This document shows, one piece after another, positions 44,222 through 54,016 of a stretch of 64,000 nt of DNA. Positions within the stretch are counted from its first letter, which is position 1. Each line of letters opens with the position of its first letter. The position numbers and the translations under genes are program-made. The stretch lies in the NCBI RefSeq assembly GCF_000583655.1, contig NZ_BAKI01000005.1:44883-108882 (forward strand). The letters are read 5' to 3'. The stretch is from Lentilactobacillus farraginis DSM 18382 = JCM 14108 (GTDB lineage: Bacteria; Bacillota; Bacilli; Lactobacillales; Lactobacillaceae). The notes beneath the pieces were generated by a model. That model was not told the origin of the DNA. It saw only the letters and a list, made by a program, of their open reading frames with translations, and did no database searches.

Positions 44222-45061
44222 TTATTTAAACGGATTATAAAAGCGGCCGCCATCAACCCAAAACAAACCGATCCCAACTGCTATCAACAAGCCAGTACTT
44301 ACCAAAACAAGATAATCAATTTTGCCCAGTTTTTGCGTCATATACCACGTCCGCCGCTGTTTCGTACCAAACCGGCGCAGTTTCATGGCTCGAGTTGTTA
44401 TTTCAATTTTATCCATAGAAGAGAAAACAAGCGGAATTAAGATTTGTGTACTCCGTTTGAGTCGATTCCACAAACCCGCTTTTTTCGACATTTCCAAACC
44501 ACGAGCTTGTTGAGCTAAGCTGATCTGTTTGAAATCCCGAATAACATCCGGAATATATCTTAATGATAATTCGACCGCATAACTGATTTTATATGGAAAA
44601 CCAATTCGACTCATGCCGGCAGCCAGTTCGGAAGGATTAGTTGTAAACAGAAACGCTAAGATCAGTGGCACAATAAAAACATACTTCAACAACATATTCA
44701 GCAGATAGAACAACTCTTCCCACGTTAATGCAAAAAAGCCACGCCCAATTAAAATGTGGCTGCTGCCATAAACCTGCGAGCCGTATGCCGGGTTAAATAA
44801 ATAAACCAAAATCAAATTAAGTGCGGTAAAGGCCGCAATTGCGTATAGCAACCCGCGAACCTGATGCCACTTTAAGTGTGCCGATTGATAAAAAAGAACC
44901 GCAAATACGGTTAGAACAATTAAGTACCAGGTATCGTAGCTAACCATGCCGATAATCGATAAGCTCAGCAGCACCAAAATTTTAGTCATACCGGTTAATC
45001 GAGTCACCCAACGATTTTCTTGAGATTTGCCCACATCATACGAGATTTGCTGATTCATCAT
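44222..45061 (-). CDS. ECF transporter T component
   Basis: A 279-residue EcfT/CbiQ-family membrane protein with about six helices. The coupling-helix motif ISLAQQARGLEM (Ala-Arg-Gly signature) is near residue 188, and KIEITTRAMKLRRFG carries the second Arg motif. GGAGG seven bases before the ATG at 45061 sets the start; it overlaps the ATPase gene by 26 bases. Third gene of the S-A-T operon under a T-box. Probably MtsV by position. Confidence 0.9.
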   Translation of the reverse strand: MMNQQISYDVGKSQENRWVTRLTGMTKILVLLSLSIIGMVSYDTWYLIVLTVFAVLFYQSAHLKWHQVRGLLYAIAAFTALNLILVYLFNPAYGSQVYGSSHILIGRGFFALTWEELFYLLNMLLKYVFIVPLILAFLFTTNPSELAAGMSRIGFPYKISYAVELSLRYIPDVIRDFKQISLAQQARGLEMSKKAGLWNRLKRSTQILIPLVFSSMDKIEITTRAMKLRRFGTKQRRTWYMTQKLGKIDYLVLVSTGLLIAVGIGLFWVDGGRFYNPFK

Positions 45062-46769
45062 CCAGATGCCTCCTCTCTGCTGAAATAAACTTTTCGGCAA
45101 AACCGATTGGGTCGGCCAGGCCGGCCTTTTTGGCTAATACCTGCAGGCTTAATTGCGATAAGTGGGCTTTTTCGATAACCGCCGAATTAGTTAGAACTTC
45201 AGCCGGAGAAGCATCCGCCAAAATTTGCCCCTGGTCCAATACAATCGTCCGATCAGCGTAGGCCATCATTAAATTCATATCATGCGTGACCATGATAACG
45301 GTTGTGTCACGCTGTCGATTAAGCTTTTCCAAAAACGCCATCATTTGTGAGTAATGGGCTAAATCCTGACCAGCTGTTGGTTCATCTAAAATTAAAATTT
45401 CCGGTCGCAGTACCAACGCAGCCGCAATAGTGACCCGTTTTTTCTGACCAAAACTTAAAGCCGAAATCGGCCAATTTCGATATGGATACAAGCCAGTGAT
45501 TTTTAGTGTTTCGAAAACCCGTTTCTTAGTAGTTTCCGAATCAATCCCCCGAAGTTCAAGCCCCAAGGCTACTTCATCATAAATCATTGTTTTTGAAATC
45601 ATCTGATTGGGGTCCTGGAGTACATAACCGATTCGATCAGCCCGCTGCTTAACCGAATCACCACTGGCATCGTTTTTACCAAGATAAAGACGACCGCCTG
45701 CCGGTGTTAAAAAACCAGTGATCAGGTTAATCAGGGTCGTTTTGCCGGTCCCGTTTTTACCAACCAAAGCAACCATCTCTCCCTGATTAATTGTTAAACT
45801 GAAGTCTTTAAAAATTGTTGGCTCGCTGGGATACCCAAATGTCAATTTCTTCAGGGAAATAATTGGCAGCCGTGAACTTTTCTTAACAAGATTGTCTTGT
45901 TGAGCCGCCCATTGTACCAGTCGATCCCGATTAATTTGCGAAAGCTTCAGCGTTTCCAAATTACTCAAATGATTTATTTGCTTAACGTTAACACCGGCAT
46001 TTTTTAAAGCCGTGACATAAAGCGGCTCCCTTAATCCATGCTTCAGTAACAAATCCTGCTTTAGAATGTGATCAGGGGTCTCATCAGCAACCACCCGGCC
46101 GTCTGCTAAAACAATCATTCTATCGATTGGAATCTGCAAAACTTCTTCTATCCGATGATCAATGATAATAACTGTCAAATCCTGTTGTGCGGCCAACCAG
46201 TTTAAAAGCTTCATTGAATCACGACCCGCTGCCGGATCCAAGTTGGCAAGCGGCTCATCAAGTAATAAAATCGGCTCGTCGTCAACCAAAACACCAGCCA
46301 AGGAAACCCGCTGTTTTTGACCGCCAGATAAGTCCTGGGGATGCTTTTTCAATAGCGTCGTTAAATTCAGCCGCTGGGCCCACTTTGCGACCTTTTGATG
46401 CAAAACATCATCCGGTTTGGCGTCGTTTTCCAAGGCAAACGCAATGTCTTCAGCAACCGTTAATCCAACAAATTGTGCATCCGGATCCTGAAGAACCGTC
46501 CCAACAACAAAGGAAAGATCGGTTAAATCCAGTTTTGACTTGGGCTGCCCACTAATTGTTACCCGTCCCGTCAGCCTACCCGAAAACTCCTCGGGAATGA
46601 CGCCATTAATTAAATTGCCAAGGGTCGACTTCCCAGAACCGGATGGCCCGGTAATGAATACTTTTTCGCCTTTTTGAATCGCCAAATTAATATGCTGCAG
46701 TGTCGCAGCATCCTGGTTTTGATACTGAAACGAAACGTCTGAAAATTGAATAATCGGTTGTTTATTCAT
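45036..46769 (-). CDS. ECF transporter ATPase, two fused ABC domains
   Basis: A 577-residue protein with two complete ATPase domains. Domain 1: GPSGSGKSTLGNLI, LSGGQKQRVSLAGVL, ILLLDEPLANLD. Domain 2: GKNGTGKTTLINLITG, LSFGQKKRVTIAAAL, ILILDEPTAGQD. Fused EcfA1-EcfA2 ATPases like this belong to dedicated ECF systems (group I-type), with the S and T genes alongside. It begins three bases after the S-component stop codon. Confidence 0.92.
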   Translation of the reverse strand: MNKQPIIQFSDVSFQYQNQDAATLQHINLAIQKGEKVFITGPSGSGKSTLGNLINGVIPEEFSGRLTGRVTISGQPKSKLDLTDLSFVVGTVLQDPDAQFVGLTVAEDIAFALENDAKPDDVLHQKVAKWAQRLNLTTLLKKHPQDLSGGQKQRVSLAGVLVDDEPILLLDEPLANLDPAAGRDSMKLLNWLAAQQDLTVIIIDHRIEEVLQIPIDRMIVLADGRVVADETPDHILKQDLLLKHGLREPLYVTALKNAGVNVKQINHLSNLETLKLSQINRDRLVQWAAQQDNLVKKSSRLPIISLKKLTFGYPSEPTIFKDFSLTINQGEMVALVGKNGTGKTTLINLITGFLTPAGGRLYLGKNDASGDSVKQRADRIGYVLQDPNQMISKTMIYDEVALGLELRGIDSETTKKRVFETLKITGLYPYRNWPISALSFGQKKRVTIAAALVLRPEILILDEPTAGQDLAHYSQMMAFLEKLNRQRDTTVIMVTHDMNLMMAYADRTIVLDQGQILADASPAEVLTNSAVIEKAHLSQLSLQVLAKKAGLADPIGFAEKFISAERRHLDDESANLV

Positions 46770-46772
46770 AAG

Positions 46773-47336
46773 CTAATCCTTTGTCAACCGTTTCTTTTGG
46801 GTTTGCGTTTTGGCATACGCGGAAATAAGCAGTGTCCCAACAATGCCGACAGATAAAATATCAGTAACGGTAGCCGTAATACCTTGAAGAAAGACTTTTC
46901 CCGCCGGCTGCGAATAGACCAGGATATCTCCAAGCGGTGCAATAATCCCCCAGCAGATCACGTTAGCGATAACTTGCAATAAATTAAATTGAAACAGCTT
47001 CTTCTTGGTAAGCGGCGTTGTCTTCAACTTTAAGAAGCGCTGGCTGAACCCAATAAAAAAGCCAAAAATAGCGTCAGCGACAATCCACGTCCACCAAGGA
47101 TCACCCCATGAAAGATCGTTAAACAGATGGGCAAAAAAGGCTACCAGTGCGCCGACTGCAGGACCAAAAACTGATCCTAAAAACGCAATGAACGCTTCTC
47201 CCAAATCAATTGTTGTATTGGGAACACCCGTTGGAATTGGCAAAAAGCGCTTCAAAAGAAACACAATCGCAATTCCGACACCGGTTGCAACAACTGCCTC
47301 AACCGACAACCCTTTCGTACGTTTACCTGATTTCAT
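46773..47336 (-). CDS. ECF transporter S component, UPF0397/MtsT type
   Basis: A 187-residue S component with about five helices. GVPNTTIDLGEAFIAFLGSV and DLSWGDPWWTWIVADAIFG match the UPF0397 group, predicted by Rodionov and colleagues to be MtsT (methionine) in Lactobacillales. AAGGATG eight bases before the ATG at 47336 sets the start; an earlier in-frame start to 47411 is unlikely. A T-box with candidate Met specifier sits upstream, which agrees with methionine or precursor uptake. Substrate is inferred, not shown. Confidence 0.88.
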   Translation of the reverse strand: MKSGKRTKGLSVEAVVATGVGIAIVFLLKRFLPIPTGVPNTTIDLGEAFIAFLGSVFGPAVGALVAFFAHLFNDLSWGDPWWTWIVADAIFGFFIGFSQRFLKLKTTPLTKKKLFQFNLLQVIANVICWGIIAPLGDILVYSQPAGKVFLQGITATVTDILSVGIVGTLLISAYAKTQTQKKRLTKD

Positions 47337-47411
47337 AAAAAACATCCTTTCGAAAAATTGCAATTCACTGGAATAAATATTTTCTGCGACAATCCAACTG
47401 CCCATGAACAA

Positions 47412-47700
47412 ATAAAACCGGCTTGCGTAAACAAGTCGGTTTTAAGAACGTTTGTTTTAAATCAGGGCCGAATAAATCGCGGTACCACCCTTATTTAGAA
47501 TTTTTTCACAAAAATCCCCTCACTTGGTTATTGACATAACCACGGACGATATTGAGTCCACCACGATAGCCTTACCTCACCATTCAGCTTGGCTGTCTTC
47601 GACTCCTGAACCATATTCATCAGCGCCTCCGGCTTGTCTTTCACCTAAACTGACAGCTCTCTAAACAGAAGCAAACCAACTACTCATTCAATCACAGTCG
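47412..47700 (-). promoter_or_regulatory. T-box riboswitch of the ECF operon
   Basis: The core AGGGTGGTACCGCG (minus strand, 47491-47478) and terminator AAAACCG...CGGTTTT with T run (47443-47414) are clear. In stem I, TGAATATGG at 47619-47611 holds a candidate specifier: ATG (Met) or, one base earlier, TAT (Tyr). Met fits the MtsT-like S component. Confidence 0.88.
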
Positions 47701-47775
47701 CATCACACAGATTGTTTATATTGTACCGCCAATTTTCAATGCGTCAACCTATTTTGCTTAATTTGGCTGCTGGAA

Positions 47776-48846
47776 TTACAGCATAATCAAGTTTCGATTA
47801 GCAGTGGTCAGTCGTTGATACCCGGTTTTGGTGATTAACAAATCATCTTCAATTCTAACGCCACCTTTATCTGGCAAATAAATCCCCGGTTCAACGGTCA
47901 TCACGTTACTTTCAGTTATGACATTTGACTGCCATCTGGGACCAAAATTGGGGCCTTCATGAATCGCCAAGCCAATTCCATGGCCACTGCCATGGTTATA
48001 GAAGCTGCCATATCCCTGTTGATCAATATAATCACGTCCAGCCGCGTCGACTTGCTGACCATTAGCACCAGGTTTAATAACATTAAACATTTTTTCCTGA
48101 GCCTCACGAACAATGTCGTACACCTTTTTTAATTCGTCCCCGGGATCGCCCAATGCAAAGGTTCGGGTCATATCGGAAGTATACCCGTCCACATAATAAC
48201 CAAAATCAACTGTCACAATATCGCCCTGCTGAAGCTGCTTATCCGAAGCAGAACCATGAGGTAATGCGGATCGATAACCGCTGGCAACAATTGTATCAAA
48301 ACTTGGCTTTTCCGCACCGTGAACCAACATCCAATTATTAAGCCAATTGGAAACCTCACGTTCCGTTTGGCCAACCGCAGCATAGTTTAATAGCGCCGCA
48401 AAACCGTCACTTGCCAAGGCGGTGGCTTTTTTCAAAGCGGAAACCTCGTTTGCGTCTTTGACTTCCCGCTGCTTTTCAACCAAGCCGTTTTCCGGAACCA
48501 GTTTCTCGCCAAAAAGCTGATAAAGGGTCCGATATAGCTCATAACTCGCAGACGTTTCAAAACCCACTTTTTGATATTTTTGATCAGCCAATACCTTTCG
48601 GGCAACCTGATAGTAATCCCGAGTAATTTCCAATTGGAAGGATTTCGGCAACGATTGTTCCAGTGCCTCTTGATAGCGGGCATCTGTAATTAGCGTGACT
48701 GCATCTGGTGTCACAACCAGACAGCCGTCACCATCCAAACCGTCAAAGCCACTTAGATATTTCAAACTAAGGGCGTTGGTAATCAAAAAGGCATCCAAGC
48801 CTAATCCCTGAATCGTTGTTTGTAATGCTGTTATCCGCTTATTCAA
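47776..48846 (-). CDS. pepP: Xaa-Pro aminopeptidase-like M24B peptidase
   Basis: A cytoplasmic metallopeptidase of the M24 'pita-bread' fold, 356 aa. DFGYYVDGYTSDMTRTF gives the first two metal Asp, GSGHGIGLAIHEGP the metal His, and TVEPGIYLPDKGGVRIEDD the two Glu. GAGGAG seven bases before a TTG at 48846 sets the start; upstream ATG codons lack a binding site. The N-terminal creatinase-like domain occupies residues 1-120. It removes N-terminal residues before proline; PepQ/PepP cannot be fully separated by sequence alone. Confidence 0.88.
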   Translation of the reverse strand: MNKRITALQTTIQGLGLDAFLITNALSLKYLSGFDGLDGDGCLVVTPDAVTLITDARYQEALEQSLPKSFQLEITRDYYQVARKVLADQKYQKVGFETSASYELYRTLYQLFGEKLVPENGLVEKQREVKDANEVSALKKATALASDGFAALLNYAAVGQTEREVSNWLNNWMLVHGAEKPSFDTIVASGYRSALPHGSASDKQLQQGDIVTVDFGYYVDGYTSDMTRTFALGDPGDELKKVYDIVREAQEKMFNVIKPGANGQQVDAAGRDYIDQQGYGSFYNHGSGHGIGLAIHEGPNFGPRWQSNVITESNVMTVEPGIYLPDKGGVRIEDDLLITKTGYQRLTTANRNLIML

Positions 48847-48983
48847 ATGATCACTCCTCTTTAATATCGTTAATATCATTATAGGACAATAAAAAAACAA
48901 ACCCGCTATTTAAAATTCAAGCAACTGATATATAATAAGCACATTACAATTATTTCAATTTCCAAAGAAAGGATTTTTTAGCT

Positions 48984-49565
48984 ATGAAACGAATTGCTGT
49001 TTACTGCGGCGCCTCTTCCGGCAATAATCCCGCCTTTGCTCAAGCCGCCATCAAACTCGGTGACTGGCTGGTCGACCATCATCTTGAATTGGTTTATGGT
49101 GGTGGTGGCATCGGTTTAATGGGCACCATTTCCAAACGAGTTATTGAACGTGGCGGCCAGGTTCATGGCATCATGCCCAAAGAACTAGTTGATCGAGGTG
49201 CTGAACTGGTCGAATTAGCCAAGCTATCCGAGCTGACAGTTGTTAAAAATATGTCCGAGCGAAAGGAACAGATGATGGCCCTTTCCGATGGTTGTATTGC
49301 GCTCCCCGGTGGAATCGGTACATTGGAAGAGATGTCACAGGCATTTTCGTGGGCTCGCTTGGGAAACAATCCCAACCCATGTGTTTTTTACAATGTTGCC
49401 AACTATTACGACCCGCTGAAAACCATGTTTGATAAAATGGTTGAAAACGACTTCTTAACAAAAAATGATCGCAATAAGTTGCTATTTTCGACCTCTTTAG
49501 ATAAAATCTACACTTTCATGACAACCTATGTGCCACCCAAAATCAGGAACTACGAAACTAAGTAA
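48984..49565 (+). CDS. LOG-family nucleotide 5'-monophosphate phosphoribohydrolase
   Basis: A 193-residue Rossmann-type hydrolase of the LOG/TIGR00730 family, first described as cytokinin riboside monophosphate hydrolase; in bacteria it usually cleaves nucleoside monophosphates. YCGASSGNNP, YGGGGIGLMGTI and the catalytic PGGIGTLEEMSQAF are present. GAAAGGA lies upstream of the ATG. Single gene with its own terminator. Confidence 0.9.
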   Translation: MKRIAVYCGASSGNNPAFAQAAIKLGDWLVDHHLELVYGGGGIGLMGTISKRVIERGGQVHGIMPKELVDRGAELVELAKLSELTVVKNMSERKEQMMALSDGCIALPGGIGTLEEMSQAFSWARLGNNPNPCVFYNVANYYDPLKTMFDKMVENDFLTKNDRNKLLFSTSLDKIYTFMTTYVPPKIRNYETK

Positions 49566-49626
49566 CGATAAAAAGCGGCTAACCGTAACAGGACGTTATT
49601 CTGTTACGGTTAGCCGCTTTTTATCG
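49566..49626 (+). terminator. Terminator of the LOG gene
   Basis: CGATAAAAAGCGGCTAACCG pairs with CGGTTAGCCGCTTTTTATCG, a perfect stem starting beside the stop codon. Confidence 0.92.
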
Positions 49627-49815
49627 AGGTCTTGCGGTCAAGCAAGTTAATAGCATCCAAAACATACTAGCCTTTCTCAACCTCAGTTTCCGTTCGATAT
49701 CGGCCTGCACCCCCCAAGCTTGTATCTTTTCTGTTTGGACTGTTTTGGTATTTTTCGAAAATCATCTGTCGAAGAACGTTTTTAATACCTAAAATAAAAA
49801 GATCGCCCTTTTCCA

Positions 49816-49866
49816 AAATAAAAAAGTCGGCATCAACCAATGTCCAATACATTGATTAGTACCGAT
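49816..49866 (-). terminator. Terminator of the second LacI-family gene
   Basis: CATTGGTTGATGCCGA and TCGGTACTAATCAATG pair with wobbles (minus strand) and are followed by T (A tract at 49818-49825). Confidence 0.7.
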
Positions 49867-49886
49867 CTTATTGATAAACTCATTTT

Positions 49887-50894
<1,008 letters not shown>

Positions 50895-51083
50895 TTAACA
50901 TGCTAAATTTTACAAATTTAATTATTGTTCATTTAGCTTCTTTTTCATTAAATATACTGCCTTAGTTTAACACTAGCCACAAACTTGATAAATAATTAGG
51001 CCTAACTCCTTTTATTTTTGGCTAAAATTTAATAATTTGACCAATCTTCAGCATTCTTTATTAAAAATGCTCCTAATAAAAAA

Positions 51084-51205
51084 GCACCAGTCATTGTCTT
51101 GCAAAACAATAACTAGTACCAATTTTATTATCACGAATAGTGTCGAATGGGGTTTCGATTAACGCCATGTCAGAAATAACGCCTACCTATTCGTTTTGAT
51201 AACTT
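51084..51205 (-). ncRNA. Candidate small RNA or leader transcript
   Basis: Downstream of a promoter at 51210-51238, about 120 bases of minus-strand sequence end in a strong terminator: GTACTAGTTATTGT pairs with ACAATGACTGGTGC (51119-51106 and 51097-51084) followed by T. The transcript also has a CGAATAG/CTATTCG stem and a repeated GGCGTTA. It could be an independent RNA, an attenuator of the LacI gene 190 bases downstream, or encode the 25-codon ORF at 51168-51091. No known family was recognised. Confidence 0.4.
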
Positions 51206-51209
51206 GGAT

Positions 51210-51238
51210 AGTGTAACACGGGGTGATATAAGGTTCAA
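51210..51238 (-). promoter_or_regulatory. Promoter of the candidate small RNA
   Basis: TTGAAC (51238-51233), 17 bases, TACACT (51215-51210) on the minus strand. Confidence 0.6.
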
Positions 51239-51332
51239 ATACATATCTCTGATAACACTGAAATTCATATTTAAATAATTCACCACAGCCTGCCATTCCA
51301 AGTATTAAAAAACCCTTTTCAAACGACTCAAA

Positions 51333-51346
51333 TGAAATCGTTTACA
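51333..51346 (+). promoter_or_regulatory. cre-like CcpA site upstream of the two-component operon
   Basis: TGAAATCGTTTACA matches the cre consensus. TATAAT at 51386-51391 lies 40 bases further on, in a stretch (AGGGCTATAATGG) shared with the araC upstream region. Confidence 0.6.
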
Positions 51347-51403
51347 ATTATTATATTACCTGTTTTTTTCACCATTCATAAGGGCTATAATGGTAAAAAA
51401 AAG

Positions 51404-51416
51404 TATTGATTTCCGA
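51404..51416 (+). promoter_or_regulatory. TGATNATTTCCGA-type motif, copy A
   Basis: TATTGATTTCCGA; a weaker copy of the motif that occurs three times upstream of araC. It lies 13 bases after the shared TATAAT. Confidence 0.35.
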
Positions 51417-51533
51417 CCAAATATTTTACTGTTTTTGTCCAACGATATCTAACTTGTTCCTAATTTTTAAGGCAATAATACACAACCATTCTTTTTAACT
51501 TAAATCTATTACCCTAAGTAAATTGAGATATGG

Positions 51534-51546
51534 TGATCATTTCCGT
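51534..51546 (+). promoter_or_regulatory. TGATNATTTCCGA-type motif, copy B
   Basis: TGATCATTTCCGT, preceded by GG as in the araC upstream copy at 59423. It lies 100 bases before the small membrane protein. Confidence 0.4.
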
Positions 51547-51645
51547 TATGGCGACTTTTCTAACATTTTGGCAACATTTACTCAACAACTTGCCAATAAT
51601 TATCCACTATTATTAAGATAATTAAATGAAATGGGGACAATTGCA

Positions 51646-52173
51646 ATGAACAATCACACACATCACTTTATTGGATACGACTATTTGGACATTTCTACAA
51701 ACTCAAAATATAAAAACATTTATCTAGACGCATTACCAAATTTTGGTTGGCTGTTTATCGATATTGAAAAAGTAGCTCACAAGCGTAATGTTGTCATTCT
51801 TCACTACAAAAGGAATCGGGAAATGATGAACAAATCTGAATTAACTCGCCTTTTTCACCAATTTGAAGCAACCATTAAAGAAATCGACTATTTGGAAAAA
51901 AAGAAAAACTTCATTCCAACATTTTCTGCAATTTTAATAGGTCTTACTGGCTGCGCATTAATGGCTGGGTCTGTCTTTACACTAGAGGCACAGATTATTG
52001 GGGTAAGTGTTATTCTTGGCATATTAGGATTCGCTGGTTGGATAATTTCTTACTTTAGTTACGTTAAATTATTCCAAAAATACACTCACAAGATGCGGCC
52101 TGAAATTGAAGAAAAATATGATTTGCTCAACAGGATCGCCAAGAAAAGTAGTCGATTAATACTAACCCAATAA
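51646..52173 (+). CDS. Membrane protein of unknown function
   Basis: A 175-residue protein with two helices near residues 98-140 (FSAILIGLTGCALMAGSVF and a second one ending GFAGWIISYFSYVKLF). The N-terminal 95 residues are soluble; the end has a helical, Lys/Arg-rich tail. GGGGA before the ATG at 51646 sets the start (an earlier ATG has none). It precedes a response regulator by 22 bases, so it is probably co-transcribed with the two-component system and may act as a sensor accessory. Family not recognised. Confidence 0.7.
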   Translation: MNNHTHHFIGYDYLDISTNSKYKNIYLDALPNFGWLFIDIEKVAHKRNVVILHYKRNREMMNKSELTRLFHQFEATIKEIDYLEKKKNFIPTFSAILIGLTGCALMAGSVFTLEAQIIGVSVILGILGFAGWIISYFSYVKLFQKYTHKMRPEIEEKYDLLNRIAKKSSRLILTQ

Positions 52174-52195
52174 AGTAATCCAAGGAGGATCAGGC

Positions 52196-52867
52196 ATGGT
52201 TAAAATCTTAATTGTAGAAGATGACGAACGTTTGAATAAGGTTATAAGTGCTACCTTACGCCAAGAATCCTATGATATTGTGAGTGTTTTAAATGCCTTT
52301 GATGCACTGACACAGTTATTTGAACAGTCGATTGATTTAGTCATTTCAGACATTATGATGCCCAAAATGGATGGTTTTCAACTTGCAAGTAAAATTCGAG
52401 CAATCAATTCAGACATGCCCATTATTTTCATGACTGCTAAGGATGATCTGCTATCCAAAGAAACTGGTTTCCGACTGGGGATCGATGATTATCTCGTAAA
52501 ACCAGTTAATATGTCGGAACTTATCTGGCGCATCAAAGCAATTCTGCGCCGAGCAAACATTTCGGAACAGAATCGAATTCAAATCGATCAATTTGTTTTA
52601 GATAAACGGGGAATGACCGCAACAAATAATCATCAAGAAATTTCGCTGACTGCCCGCGAATTTAATTTACTTTATAAATTACTTTCCTATCCCAACCAAG
52701 CTTTTTCTCGCGAACAATTAATGGATGAATTTTGGAAATTCGACAGCAATTCCACTTCAAGATCCGTTGACGTGTATATCACAAAGCTTCGCGATAAACT
52801 TCATAATGTGCAAGCCTTTCAGATTAAAACAATTTATGGAATCGGTTATAAGGCGGTGATTAAATGA
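52196..52867 (+). CDS. OmpR-family response regulator
   Basis: A 223-residue response regulator. Receiver domain: VEDDERLN, phospho-acceptor VISDIMMPKMDGF (Asp near 54), MTAKDD and VKPVN (Lys 105). The C-terminal winged helix (residues about 130-222) ends SVDVYITKLRDKL and TIYGIGYKAV. AAGGAGG lies before the ATG. It overlaps the kinase by four bases. Confidence 0.93.
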   Translation: MVKILIVEDDERLNKVISATLRQESYDIVSVLNAFDALTQLFEQSIDLVISDIMMPKMDGFQLASKIRAINSDMPIIFMTAKDDLLSKETGFRLGIDDYLVKPVNMSELIWRIKAILRRANISEQNRIQIDQFVLDKRGMTATNNHQEISLTAREFNLLYKLLSYPNQAFSREQLMDEFWKFDSNSTSRSVDVYITKLRDKLHNVQAFQIKTIYGIGYKAVIK

Positions 52868-53898
52868 GAAAAAGTCTATATCGGGTAACAATTCGTAACT
52901 TTTTCGTAACCTTTTTAGTATTAATTATAATTGCCAGTCTACCTGGCATCTTTTTCGGCTTAAAAACCTTCCACGATTTGCTCTCTCGTTCGGCCCCTAT
53001 CATTATTTATTGGTTAATTATTGCTTTTTTCTTTTGTGCCTTCACTTCCTACCAAAAATACCGTGCGTTTGACCGACCAATGCAGCAGTTATCAAAAGCG
53101 GCTAAAAAAGTAGCAGCAGGCGATTTTTCCATCTATATCGACACCACGATTAGTGGTCATCAAAAAAATTACATGACTCAAATGATAACTGATTTCAATA
53201 AAATGGTTGCCGAGCTGGGAACACTCGAAACAATGAAATCGGATCTTATTTCAAACGTTTCACATGAATTAAAAACACCACTGGCCGTGATCCAAAATTA
53301 CGCAACTGCTTTACAAGATCCAAATTTAAAACCGGATATCCGCCAATACTACCTAAATGAAATTATTTCCGCAACTAACAACCTAGCGAAAACTGTTTCA
53401 AATATTTTATTGTTAAATAAATTTGAAAACCAGCAAATTATTCCAGATAAAGAACCATACAATCTAACTGCCCAACTAGGTGAATCACTTTTATCCTTCG
53501 AAACAAAGATTGACGAAAAACAACTCGATGTCCATGCCAACTTTGATGATAAAATTATCATTAATTTTGATAAAAATATTTCTGAAATCATTTGGCGTAA
53601 TCTACTTTCAAATGCAATTAAGTTTTCTCACAAAAATGGTAAATTAATTATTAGTGCTACTCAAACGGCGCATTACGCTGTTATTTCAATCATTGATAAT
53701 GGTGTCGGAATGACAGAAGAAACTTTAAAACATCTCTTTGATAAATTTTATCAAGGTGATATTTCACACATTAAAGAAGGCAATGGTCTTGGGCTGGCGC
53801 TAACTAAAAGAATTGTTGAGCTGGCTAATGGCACCATCACGGTTACCAGTGAGCTTAATAAGGGTACCCAATTTATTGTTAAAATTCCAACCTCATAG
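52864..53898 (+). CDS. Sensor histidine kinase
   Basis: A 344-residue kinase with two helices (about 12-32 and 42-60) and almost no external loop, so an intramembrane-sensing type. A HAMP segment (FDRPMQQLSKAAKKVAAGDF) is followed by the H-box SHELKTPLAVIQNY, N-box IWRNLLSNAIKF, and G-boxes DNGVGMTEE and GNGLGLALTKRIV. Four-base overlap with the regulator; the MFS exporter downstream is a likely target for antibiotic or envelope-stress response. Confidence 0.93.
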   Translation: MRKSLYRVTIRNFFVTFLVLIIIASLPGIFFGLKTFHDLLSRSAPIIIYWLIIAFFFCAFTSYQKYRAFDRPMQQLSKAAKKVAAGDFSIYIDTTISGHQKNYMTQMITDFNKMVAELGTLETMKSDLISNVSHELKTPLAVIQNYATALQDPNLKPDIRQYYLNEIISATNNLAKTVSNILLLNKFENQQIIPDKEPYNLTAQLGESLLSFETKIDEKQLDVHANFDDKIIINFDKNISEIIWRNLLSNAIKFSHKNGKLIISATQTAHYAVISIIDNGVGMTEETLKHLFDKFYQGDISHIKEGNGLGLALTKRIVELANGTITVTSELNKGTQFIVKIPTS

Positions 53899-54016
53899 CG
53901 TCTTTCAGATACAGCCACATGTTCTCTTTTAACATTTCAGCAATACTTTGTAAACAAGTGTTAAACAAAATAAATGTAAATTGCTCTTATTCTATAAGTT
54001 TAAGGAGCAAATTATA

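Noticed and set aside
49667..49852. A 61-codon minus-strand frame downstream of the second LacI gene
   Set aside because: No ribosome binding site, overlaps the LacI terminator hairpin, no recognisable features.
51631..51645. Earlier ATG for the 51.6 kb membrane protein
   Set aside because: No ribosome binding site upstream, while GGGGA precedes the ATG at 51646.
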